From: Gari tellinella
Taxonomy: Eukaryota > Mollusca > Bivalvia > Cardiida > Psammobiidae
Assembly: GCA_922989275.2 (NCBI GenBank)
Contig: OV277856.1
Span: 88,121,038 to 88,185,037, forward strand
Direction: 5' to 3'
DNA: 64,000 bases
Shown here: positions 40,001 to 52,000 of the stretch, piece by piece
Numbering within the stretch: position 1 is the stretch's first letter
How the letters are laid out: the number at the start of each line of letters is the position of its first letter
The notes under the pieces: generated by a model
The model's input: the letters and a program-made list of their open reading frames with translations, nothing else
Told to the model about the DNA's origin: nothing
Databases searched by the model: none
Program-made: the position numbers and the translations under genes

Positions 40001-43000
40001 TTTCATCCTTTGACCCACACTTTCAGATGGGCGCTCGATTTTCGAATCAGCCAACGATCTGGCACTAACCAATGATTTGAGCCATACATACAAAATTAAT
40101 GTAATATGTGTTCATTGGCTGTCTCATTTATTTCGTTAAGTTAAATTACTTTATGGAAGCGTGTTTCTTTAACTCTTTGAGCCTTATTGACACATATTTG
40201 CATTCTTTATAGTGATCCTATGATGAGTAATTTAGTCCTTTGCAAACAGTGTAGACCTTGATCAGAGAGCTCTATCCTACAGACTTTAAATCAGCACAAG
40301 CATGACATCTGTCAAAAGTGGAAGAGTTTGTATGCAAAATGTGGCTTAAAAGAATTCATTTAAAGCAGTTTTAAAGTGAAATAGATATTTAATTATATGT
40401 CTCAAGGTTGTATTCTTGTGTTCGTATTTCACTAGCCATTACTACATCTTATTACCTCGTAAAGATTGTATTCTAGTGCTTGTATTTCACTAGCTATTAC
40501 CACCTCTTATTACCAGGTCTAAATGCACCAATAGCAATGCAGTCGTTCAGGGAATCTATTCCAAAACAGTTTAGCTACCCAGCTGCCTACCCTGTATCAC
40601 AACTACGGGAGCCCGAGCCCGAGCTAATGGAGCAGCTACAGTCTACACAGATAGAGGTGCAGTCAAAGTCCAAACAGAAACGCAAGAAGCCAAAGTGAGA
40701 CTCCCCACCTCCATCCAAAGTATCAGACTCGGACTCGGACCAGCCAGCTCGACGACAAAGTGATAGGTCACCTAGACAAACAAGTGATAGACCTAATAAA
40801 GAAAAAAATCGTTCTTCTACATGCCAACTGTTATAAAAGCTACCAAGTTATCTTCTTAACCCATTACCCCATAGCCTGTATCTAGTTTTGAAGAAATATG
40901 ACTACTTAACCCTTTACCTCATAGCCTGATTCTAGTTTTGAAAAACAGGTGACCACTTAAAGCAGGTTGAAAGTACTTTACTTTCAGCCTGCTTTAAGCT
41001 AAAATATAGAAAATATTTGTAATGGATATTGTTCATGAGGGTATAAACTAGAACTATTTTCTTCAGCGGAGGAATAAATTAAATACGCTAAAAGTCGCTT
41101 CTATGAGGGAAAGGGTTAAAGCAGGTTGAAAGTAAAGCAGAATGTGCCTTAAAGGGACTCGCAACCGGATGGTGTACTTGTCAAAATAAAATAAAATACT
41201 CAAATGAAAGCAAATTTGTGGCATTATTTGGCTTCTGACATTAAAAAAATATGATCAGTCCAAAAAACAAAAAAAGTCTCAAGAATCGTCACCGAATCTT
41301 AGTTTTTTAGATATTTTCCATCGTTTTTCTATAGCGTCAGCTGACGGTATAGTTGTTGTTGTTGCTTCTCTACACGGACTCAGACATAAACCCGAGCCGA
41401 ATAAAGTATTATCGATCGCTACCAGTGAAGTACGTTAATTCGCTACCATATATAGAGAGAGCGCTGGTAGCCGAGGTAGTAAAGGCGCTTCCTAATTTTT
41501 AGCTCGCCTGTTCGTAGAACAGCAGAGCTAATGTCATACCCCCGGCGTGAGTGAGCGTGGTCAGGTTAAAGTTTTTTGGACGGGTTGTTTTAAAGCTTAA
41601 TATTAAATTTTGTGCTAGGGTTATAAAATTTTGTATGGAGGTTCATTTGGGGTTAAACATTGATGTTATGATGTTGGAATTTAAAAATAATTTTAATTTA
41701 TGTCAATTTTCAACATGTTTTGGACTTAGGTTTTTTTACTACAAATTACCAGGTTAAAGTTTTGTGGACGGGTTGTTTTAAAGTTTAATACTTGTGCTAG
41801 GGTTATGAAATTTTGTATGGAGGTTCATTTGGGGTTATACATTGATGTTATGAAGTTGGAATTTAAAAATAATTTTAAAATATGTCAATTTTCGACATGT
41901 TTTGGACTTAGGTTTTTCGACTACAAATCACCAGGTTAAAGTTTTTTGGACGGGTTGTTTTAAAGTTTAATACTTGTGCAAGGGTGCTGAAATTTTGTAT
42001 GGAGGTTCATTAGGGGTCAAATATTGATGTTATGAAGTTGGAATTTAAAAATGATTTTAATTTATGTCAATATTTGACATGTTTTGGACTTATGTTTTTC
42101 GACTACAAATCACAAGGTTAAAGTTTTTTGGACGGGTTGTTTTAAAGCTTAATATTTGTGCTAGGGTGCTAAAATTTTGTATGGAGGTTTATTAGGGGTC
42201 AAACATTGATGTTATGAAGTTGAAATTTAAAAATAATTTTAATTTTTGTCAATATTTGACATGTTTTGGACTTAAATGTTTTGCTACTAAACACCAGGTT
42301 AAAGTTTTTTGGACGGGTTGTTTTAAAGTTTAATACTTGTGCTAAGGTGCTGACATTTTGTATGGAGGTTCATTTGGGGTTAAATATTGATGTTATTAAG
42401 TTGGAATTTAAAGATGGTTTTAATATTTGTCAATTTTTAACATGTTTTGGACTTAGGTTTTTTCGACTACAAATCACAAGGTTAAAGTTTTTTGGACGGG
42501 TTGTTTTAAAGCTTAATATTTGTGCTAGGGTGCTGAAATTTTGTATGGAGATTCATTAGGGTCAAACATTGATGTTATGAAGTTGAAATTTAAATATGAT
42601 TTTAATATTTGTCAATTTTTGACATGTTTTGGACTTAATTGTTTTGACTACATATCACCAGGTTAAATGTTACACGAGTTGTTTTAAAGTTTAATATAAC
42701 TAGATTTAGACTCAACATTAATTTAATAATCTTTCTAAACTGAAAATTGAATTGCTTTCGATACAAGATGTTTTTTTAGACTTAAACTTAAAACAGGCGA
42801 GCATCAGGTGGCTTTGACACCCATTTCTGGTTCATGTTTGTCTCCGCATGGAGGGTCACGGGTTCGAATCCCACCAGAGCTTCTTCTTTTTTTTTTTTTT
42901 GAAATGCATTTTTTAACAGAATTTATTATCCTAAACTAAATCTTACCCATTTATATAAGCATTTGACATATATTTACAAATTACTATTTTTAATGCTAAA

Positions 43001-46000
43001 TCCGGTTGCGAGCCTCTTTAAGGCACATTCTGCTTTACTTTCAGCCTGCTTTAAGCTAACATCTGAAAAGATGAAGGAAATATTTCTTATGTTGCTTTTT
43101 AGCTCGCCTGTTCGTAAAACAGCAGAGCTAATGTCATACCCCCGGCGTGAGCGTGGGCGTGAGCGTGGCCAAGGTTAAAGTTTTTTGGACGGGTTGTTTT
43201 AAAGCTTAATATTTGTGCTAGGCTTATGAAATTTTGTATGGAGGTTCATTTGGGGTTAAACATTGATGTTATGATGTTGGAATTTAAAAATAATTTTAAT
43301 TTTTGTCAACATTTGACATGTTTTGGACTTAGGTTTTTTACTACAAAAGACCAGGTTAAAGTATTTTGGATGGGTTGTTTTAAAGTTTAATACATGTGCT
43401 AGGGGACTGAAATTTTGTATGGAGTTTCATTGGGGGTCAAACCTTGATGTTATGAAGATTAAAGTTAATAATAATTTTAATATTTGTCAATATTTGACAT
43501 GTTTTGGACTTAGGTTTTTTGCTACAAAAGACCAGGTTAAAAATTTTTGGACGGGTTGTTTTAAAGTTTAATACATGTGCTAGGGTACAGAAATTTTGTA
43601 TGAAGCTTCATTGGGGGTCAAACCTTGATGTTATGAAGATTAAAGTTAATAATAATTTTAATATTTGTCAATATTTGACATGTTTTGGACTTAGGTTTTT
43701 TGCTACAAAAGACCAGGTTAAAATTTTTTGGACGGGTTGTTTTAAAGTTTAATACATGTGCTAGGGTACAGAAATTTTGTATGAAGCTTCATTTGGGGTC
43801 AAACATTGATGTTATGAAGTTGGAATTTAAAAACAATTTTAATAATTTTCATGTTTTCGACTTAGGTTTTGTTCTTACAAATCACCAGGTTAAAGTTTTT
43901 GGACGGGTTGTTTTAAAGTTTAATACATATGCTAGGGTGCTGAATTTTTTTATGGAGCTTCATTTGGGAACAAACATTGAGGCTTTGAAGTTTGAATTAA
44001 AAATGATTTTAATTTATTTCAATTTTTGACATGTTTTGGACTTAGTTGTTTTGACCTCAAATCACCAGGTTAAAGTTTTTTGGACGGGTTGTTTTAAAGT
44101 TTTATATAACTAGATTGAGACTCATTATTCTTTTAATAATCTTTCTAAACTGAAAATTGATTTGTTTTGGATACAAGATGTTTTTAGACTTAAAGTTCAA
44201 GCAGGCGAGCATCAGGTGGCTTTGACACCCATTTCTGGTTTATTACTGTATTAAATGGAACTGTTTTCTTAAGTGGAGGAAAACAGTTAAAGGCTTAAAA
44301 AGGCATATTTATGTGGTAATGGGTTAATGGTCACTCATGTGTGGCTGTATATGACTGTGATATAAATGTTGTGCCTGTCAAAAAAGCATAATAGAGACCA
44401 GACAGCGTGGAATAGTTGAAGAGTGAGAATTTTAGGAATGTAACCTTACAGTATTTCATCATTAAATTATATTATTTGTGTAACTTTATCTTTGCCTCAA
44501 TCAGTTATGTATCAGACAATGAATAAAATAAGAATAGATTTATATTTCTGTCTCACTTTGCTTGCTTATATTCCACAGTTTCAGTTACTTAACCAGTCTC
44601 CTTCTAATACTGGGGCTTATTGAAAACAGTGTAGAACCTGATCAGACAGCTCCATATTGAGCTGTCTGATCAGGGTCTACACTGTTTTCATATAAGATCT
44701 CTCTCTGCATAAGTCTACACTCTTTAATGGAGAAATGTTTCCGTATTTTATTTTCCAATGTAATAGTTCATATGACAGATGCATAAACATGTAGTTGGTG
44801 GTGTTTAATATGATGTACAGTGTAGGCAGAGTTTTATATGAATTGAATATTCAGCTGGAGAAGGATTAAAAGTTATATTCACCTGGCAGACCTGGAATTC
44901 ACAACCAAAGAAAAATCTCTTGCACTTTCAATTGGCAAAAGTCTGTCATAATAACATAATAATATGACATAAGCTGGGTGCAAAACTATAGGATTAGAGA
45001 GTATTCTTGAGTCTTTTAGCTTAACTTTAAGCATTTAACACTACTGATAGAATTGCAGAAATTGAGAGCAAAATAATTCCCATTCCCAAACTTTCATATA
45101 AAGCTATTGTATACATTACAGATCTACACTCAGTGCAAAAAGAAACACACATTTTTTCATTACACTATTTGTATGTAGAAGTAACGTATTTGTGAATTAA
45201 TCTTTTCATTAAGGTCAGTAGTTCTGTCTGGGGGTATCAATGTTGAAAAACACAACCTGCACAAATCGTTGCGATGTTTAAAACACGCTGTAGTTCTCTT
45301 TCGTTGCCAAATTAATCGTAAGATTTTTACCCCTTCACCGTTTCATTGTCGTCTGCTTCAAATTTGTTGTTTGTAAGATCGTTTCAAAGTAAGATCCAAT
45401 GTAGTATGAATTAAAACATATCGATACGAGTGTCAAACAGTTTGGATCCTGATCAGACGCCGCGTTACGCGGCGTCTGATCAGGATTCAAACTGTTTGCA
45501 AATACGCGTTTTGGTGTCATTAAGAGTGAAAGGGTTTAAAAGCAGCACACTGGTTTTGAGTTTTTTGTTTCTGAACTTGTTACAGAATTAAATCAATCTT
45601 GAGATATTCTTGTGGAAATTCAACTGTGTGGTATTGTTCATAATGTTTAGTTTTAAACTTTTAAATTTCACACACAAAAATAATTTGAAAGCTAACCTGG
45701 AAGCTTTCGCCCGTGTACTACAGGCTTTGTCAACCAACTGATGTCTCACTGGGACTTGACATCGCTCAAGGCTGTAGTGAGCGATGTTAATGTATTGTCC
45801 CAGATGTGTGGCAAGTAGTACGGTAGCGGCCCCCGTCCTTGTTTAGCGCCGGCTTGTGTGCTCTGATATAAATCGCTTCCTTGAGATATGGTATTAGTAT
45901 TTTAATTTTCTTCAAGAAAAGATTCTTAATCTGCGCATGAGCACGATGTGCGTTTCTTTTTGCACTGAGTGTATGTATGTCTTCTGAATGTCTTTTGTAA

Positions 46001-49000
46001 TGCCACTGTGACAATCAGTTGAGGGCATACTGTTTTACCTCTGTCCGTCCGTCCGTATGTCTGGCTGTTCACTTGGCCATTTGTCCATATACATATACAT
46101 TGTCCTTCTAATTCCTAAATACAGTTTGCAGGCTACTTTTAATTTTAAAGGATACTCTCCCATGTACCATAGATGTGCATATTGTAAATACATGTATATT
46201 CCTCACCATAAGTGCCACAAATGAATATTCATATATGGTGTTAAATACATATGGCAGCTTAAAATAAAATTAAAGTAAAGCAGAACGCTCCTTTATGAGC
46301 TTTCTGCTTTACTTTCATCTTGCTTTAAGCAGGCAGTATCTTTATAAAATTGTAAGGGTAAAACCTGTGACACAATCCAGAAATCTGGCATTGTTTGAAA
46401 TATATAGTTAACTCATTCCCCCCCCCCCCCCCTGGAACTTTCCTGATTTACCCTTTACTCCATAGATACATATTTTAACTTTTACATCTTTATTATTTTA
46501 GTTCCAATTTATACAGCCATGAATATGTATCATTAGAAATATTTACTATAGGTAAATTTTGCGCGCTGAACCGTGACTGAGCTTTTCTATTTATAGAAGT
46601 TGCAACCATTCCATGTTATGGGTAAGTTAGGGTTCAAACCTTAACTTGATATTTAAAATAAGATTTGGATACCTATATTTGTCATCGTGGTCGAGAGAGT
46701 AGAGTACTTGCCGCACGTGGATAGCGTTTTACTGAGTAAAGTCATGGGTTCGATACCGAGTGGATGCTGTTTTTTTTATTTATGTTTTTGGTTTGGAAAG
46801 GTATTTTATACTACATATGACGATAACCACAAGGACATAAAGTAATTGATCAGTATTTAAATAATACACATGTATATATTATTCAATTTTTATTACATTT
46901 CTGTATAACCAGATAGATCAAACTAAAGATGGTACGACAGACAAAAACACCGCGTCAATAGTCTAAAATTCCATGGCAATGAAGCTTGTAGAAAACTTCT
47001 ACGTGCCTGTAAGAAGGAGAAGCAGAAACGATTTAGAATCCAATAAAACTGAAACGGCAAGTATACTCGTCATTTAGAAAGAGTGTACTTCACTTGTCTC
47101 CTGAAAACAGTGAATACCAGATCAGAGGGCTCCTTAAGGAACACTCTGATCAGGGTAACACTGTCTGTCATTTTTCAATTGACATACATTACTTGACCTA
47201 ACTCGAAACAGAAATTGCCCGTTAAAATTTCAGTGATAAATGAAAACAAATTACATACATTTAAAACTTTCAATACTTCAAAAAGTTAAACGTTTTGGGT
47301 CGTCCATGAAATATTTAGCATATACATGTATGTTAAACAAATCAAATAAGTTATTGTTTGAAAAATAATGCAAAAAAAACCATAAAAAGTAAAATTTAAA
47401 AGAAATAATTTCTATTGGGAATCGAACCCACAGCCTTTTTATCCTATTGCATGTACCCTTACACTCTACCTATTACTCTAACTCGATTATTGATTTAATT
47501 TCGCTACACAAGGCACAATATCCTTAGTAAACCATGAAAGGTAGGTAACTCCTGAACGAATTTATGCTTTTTGATGCATTTTACCTCTTTGGGTGGACTC
47601 GTCCTAAAGGTCACGGCTCACGGGTCGAAATCGGACTATACATGTATATTCTAGCAGAGTGATAGCTTAAAGCAGACTGCTTTACTTTCATTCTGTTATA
47701 AGTGGTCATATATCTTATACACTAGAAACAGACTATGGAGTAAAGGGATAAATCTAATATATTTTTGACTATTTAGGGTTGAATTTTACAATATATTGCA
47801 AAACAAACACCCGTAAACCCATTGTACCTTAGTAATGAGTATGCCCATCCTTTACAAACATAGTATCTATGGAGAGAACACATTTGCTATGTAAACAGTG
47901 AATACCCAGATATGAAGGGGCCCACTAAAATGGGTTTATTCCTTTAACTCATTCACCCCTGAAACTTCAAAATGGACAACTCCAGATTTCAATTAAGTCT
48001 AGTCCATAAATGACTATTCTGGGTTGTTCTTAGCTCACCTGGCACGAAGTACCAAGGTGAGCTATTGTGATCGCCCTTCGTCTGTTGTCGTTCTCAATGA
48101 TTCATTGGTGACCTTCTGCCAGATTTCTTCAAATAATTTTGCTAGCTTTAACATGGTCGCCAGTGGGAGGGGGCAAGTTTTTATTATATTACTCTGTAGT
48201 AAATACTTAAAATATCTTCTTCTCTGAATAGTACTGGTCTGATTTTAAAATTATTTTACACAAATGATTCATGGGTGATCCTTTGCCAGATTCTTCAAAT
48301 AATTTTCCTAGCTCAAAGAACATGGCGGCAAGTAGGTGGGGTGAATTTACCTAAGTTGGCTTATAGTGAAAACTTTGAAATTACCGGTCCGAATTGAAAA
48401 TAATTTTATAGACATGATCCATTGGTGACCCTCTTTAAAGGTTATCCTGATTCCTGATATGGCTAAAGTGAAACCTAAATACAAATTAATCTTCTTTTTC
48501 TGAAACCTACTGACCAATTTTAATGTCAGTATGACCATAACAATTGGTACCAGGTAAGAGATTCAGGGCCATCATGACCTCATCTTGAGCTATACTGTTT
48601 GCAAAGGTAATCACTATTTTGCCGCTAGCATGCAAGAATTAAGTAGAAATTCATATACAGTACATATATATGTATAGTATTGCTTTGTATTGTAGCATTT
48701 GCATGTGCATGTATACATCCAGTATAAACAAGCACTTCCTTGACAGCTAGGTTTGTATGCTAGTTGCATGTGTCATTGATTGTAGAGAAAATCGTATTTG
48801 GTTTTTATGCTCCTCGCCTGGCTTCTACTGATGCAGGAGCACAAGTAGGAATTCAAGCTCCTGAAAGACAGGGATCAACCTTGTCAAAGTGGTAATTGAC
48901 AACTGACATGTTTTCAGTAACAGCGCATCAAATGACATGCCAATAGTTTACTATGCATCACAGAAACAAAACCAGCATAATTTTATTGTTTATACATGTA

Positions 49001-52000
49001 GCAGAGCATATATCATAAACCAATACAATCAATTATTATATTACCCAACCTCGATTTGACCTTGAGATTAACCCTAAAAAGATTTTTCCCCCAAAAAAGA
49101 ATGTCGGGCACTTATATAAACATATAAACATAAGTTTACGAAAAATAATTACATGTATTGCCATGGTTAGTATTCAAACCTGTGCATACTAGGCTTAACC
49201 CATAACTCCATAGCCTGTTTCAGTTTTGAAGACAGGTGGCCACTTAAAACAGGTTGAAAGTAAAGCAGAATGCACCTTAAAGGGACTCGCAACCGGATGG
49301 TGTACTTGTCAAAATAAAATAAAATACTCAAATAAAAGCAAATTTGTGGCATTATTTGGCTTCTGACATTAAAAAAATATGATCAGTCCAAAAAAAGTCT
49401 CAGAATCGTCACCGAATCTTAGATTTTTAGATATTTTCCATCGTTTTTCTATACCGACTAGTAGACGGTATAGTTGTTGTTGTTGCTTCTCTACACGGGC
49501 TCAGACATAAACACGAGCCGAATTACGAAGTTGTATGCACTTTCGATGGCTACACATTGAAATACGTTAAATTGATCCGAGATAAACAGATAGTTTCCGT
49601 GGTCCATTGGTCTAAGCGGTTTCCCCTATTTTGCCTTCTGTCCGCCAATGCCGGGCCCCGGGTTCGAATCCCACCAGAGACCAATATTTTTTTTTATTGA
49701 AATACATTTTTTTAAACAGAATTTCTTATCCTAAACTAATTCTTTACCATTTATATAAGCGTTTGACACATATTTACAAATTACTATTTTTAATGCACCA
49801 TCTGGTTGCGAGTCGCTTTAAGGCACATGCTACTTTACTTTCAAACTGCTGTAAGCCACCATCTGCTCTAAGGATATAGGAAATATTTCTTATGTTGCTC
49901 ATTCGTTACTGTATTAAATGGAACTATTTCCTTCATTGGATGAATTAATTTAGTGTGTTAAAAGGCATATTTATGGAGTAAAGTGTTAAACAAGATTATG
50001 AAAATAAGACAAATTTACTGACATCACATTCTGGCCTCTTACTTGCTTCTGCCATCATGGCTATATTTAATATTAGCATTTTAACCTTGATTAACTCAAA
50101 ACTCATTAAATTAAACATTATCCTTATGTCCAGTTAAATAAGATAGTCAACCTTAAACTGAGGAAATGCAGGTACAGTACTGAACCTTATTAAATTAACA
50201 ATTTTTGCGATTCGCTTGCAATTCGATGGCAATTTGCTTGCAATTCGATGGCAATTCGCTTGCGATTCAAAATACTAACTTTACCCTCGGGTAACTTTTC
50301 TTGAATGGTGTATCTCACAAATGTTCGCAAATATGTCTTCGTTAATTTTTTACATTCCTTTTTTGTCACAACCGCTTCGGAAAATTCGAGTAAAAAATAT
50401 TCAAACTGAATATTGCGATTATCAATTTAATTTAATAAGGTTCAGTACTGTAATATAAACTAGGGCTGACTATTGCAGGGAAAATATATTGCAGGGAAAA
50501 CATACATTGTACTTCTGTATTGTGATACTATCCAGGGCTCCAGATAAGAGGGAGTTTTCTAAACAAATCCAACATTTTCTCACTCATTTTAGCACCAAAT
50601 CCTATGGTGTTACTGCTAATTAGAATTGTCTCCTATCAATATTACAATATTGCAATAGTTTTACTATTGTAGATTTACTTATTGACAATACTTATTGTTA
50701 CTAATTCAACCTTTGGGACATAAGAGAACCTTAAGAAAAGTCAATACATTATTGAATATTCAGCCACTTGTACTACTAGTATGTTTAGCACATTCAGGTA
50801 ACTCATGTGGAAGTACTGGAAGGTAAAAAAGACATGATTTATTACATTTGCTGAATATAAGGGAAACTTTCCCCAGGAAAGTGCAGACTCATGTCACACA
50901 TGCTGTACATATTTCAAGACAGGTGGCTGCTGAAATCATGCTGCAAGTAAAGCAGGTAGATCTCACCCTAAGGGGTATTTTGCTTTATTCTTTAAGGTTG
51001 AGGACCCCTAACAAAATCAGGCGATGTCAGTCAATATTGAGACCCTTAAGATAGGGATCGGCCATTCTTGTCAGCTGCCGACCTGTTCCAAACCATGCAA
51101 ATTGCATGGTTCAGAACAGGTTGGCAGTATAGACAAGAATAACCAATCACTGTAAGTGGAGAACCAATTTTTGTCAGATCTCATTAGGAATCTTCAACCT
51201 TAAGCAGCCACCTGTCATGACGTGACTCTTTATTAGTACAAGAAAGCTGCATGAACAGGTATTTCAATGAGGAATGGATTCAAGTGACAATGCAAAAAAG
51301 ATTAAGCTAGGCAAAATCCCATTTTAAATGTAAAGAATAATAATCTAAATGCTACTCACACAATTCTATAAACATTGTCCTCCAGTGCTTGTACGTGTAT
51401 TTCACTATAGGATCACCAGCTCAACAGCCAGCACCTGCTGGAGGGCAAGGATATGGGCCACCAGCAGCAGGGCAACAAGGTTATGGACAACCTGCAGCAG
51501 GGCAACCAGGTTATGGACAACCTGCAGGAGGGCAACCAGGTTATGGACAACCTGCAGGAGGGCAACCAGGTTATGGACAACCTGAAGGAGGGCAACCAGG
51601 TTATGTACCACCACCGGCTGGAGGGCAACCAGGTCATGGGCCGCCACCAGCTGGAGGGCAAGGTTATGGGCAACCAGCAGCAGGACAGCCTGGAGCTGCA
51701 GGAGGGGTACAGTAGAACTCTTTATTTCTCAAAATATTAATTCTTAATTCAACTTCAAATGAACATTCTCAGTTTTCTATTAAGTCTAGTCCATGTTTTG
51801 CTATTTAAACTTGTTTTAACTCCCCTGTATTATAGTTTCCCTGATTTAGCGTGAGAATTGAAACTGCCGCAATTATCTATTACATGTAGCACAGTATAGG
51901 ATGGACATCAAATAAGTCAACAACGATGTTTTGTTTAAAGATTACACAGCTTAGACATGGTTTGTCCAATATTTACATATACAGTGGGACCCTCTCTACA

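Larger units (their letters stand above)
41153..43017. mobile_element. Family B TTAA element with split tRNA-like sequence
   Basis: Ends AGGGACTCGCAACCGG.. and ..CCGGTTGCGAGCCTCT are inverted, with TTAA duplicated. Apart from the Helentron-like insert it parallels the copy at 49281-49817, including the 'gtcaccgaatcttag' and 'gttgttgttgttgcttctct' stretches. The tRNA-like sequence occupies 41461-41494 plus about 42832-42880. Confidence 0.85.
40860..44323. mobile_element. Russian-doll stack: family A MITE with four inserts
   Basis: Host: a family A MITE flanked by TTAA (40856-40859 and 44324-44327). Inside it are: (1) a family A MITE at 40910-41115 (TTAA on both sides) at the 'actacTTAAagcagg' site; (2) a family B TTAA element at 41153-43017 in the palindromic centre, with TTAA at 41149-41152 and 43018-43021; (3) a Helentron-like array (about 41499-42831) inside element (2), splitting its tRNA-like sequence; (4) a second Helentron-like array (about 43098-44239) in the host's right half. 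Removing the inserts rebuilds the host sequence, e.g. 'cttatgttgct' joined to 'ttattactgtattaaatgga'. Confidence 0.85.
46451..47747. mobile_element. Family A MITE containing a tRNA-bearing TIR element
   Basis: The host ends 'ccctttactccatagatac' and '..ctatggagtaaaggg' enclose an insert at about 46551-47640. The insert has degenerate inverted ends (ggtaaattttgcgcgctgaa.. versus the complement of ..cacgggtcgaaatcggact) next to TATA on each side. The insert holds a tRNA-like sequence on each strand (46684-46768 plus; 47405-47487 minus). Confidence 0.6.
49199..49985. mobile_element. Family A MITE split by family B TTAA element
   Basis: The host is bounded by TTAA (49195-49198 and 49986-49989). 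The family B element 49281-49817 sits at its exact palindromic centre, with TTAA at 49277-49280 and 49818-49821. Host arms '..gcagaatgcacc' and 'ggcacatgctactttac..' lie on either side. Confidence 0.88.

Noticed and set aside
40694..40700. Donor-like GTGAGA overlapping the TGA of the 40517 exon
   Set aside because: Splicing here leaves phase 2, which fits none of the downstream annexin acceptors (51411 needs phase 1).
41551..44029. Plus-strand open frames repeating '[18 protein letters not shown]'
   Set aside because: They are translations of the 181-bp core units of Helentron-like arrays, with no start context or conserved domain.
4047..49682. Treating the tRNA-like sequences as functional tRNA genes
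   Set aside because: None has all four stems pairing with a clear anticodon; all but a few lie in TIR elements, so they are listed as tRNA-like only.
51405..51673. Minus-strand open frames opposite annexin exon 5, and 23206-23517 opposite exon 3
   Set aside because: Compositional shadows of Gly/Pro/Gln-rich coding repeats; no splice sites or homology of their own.
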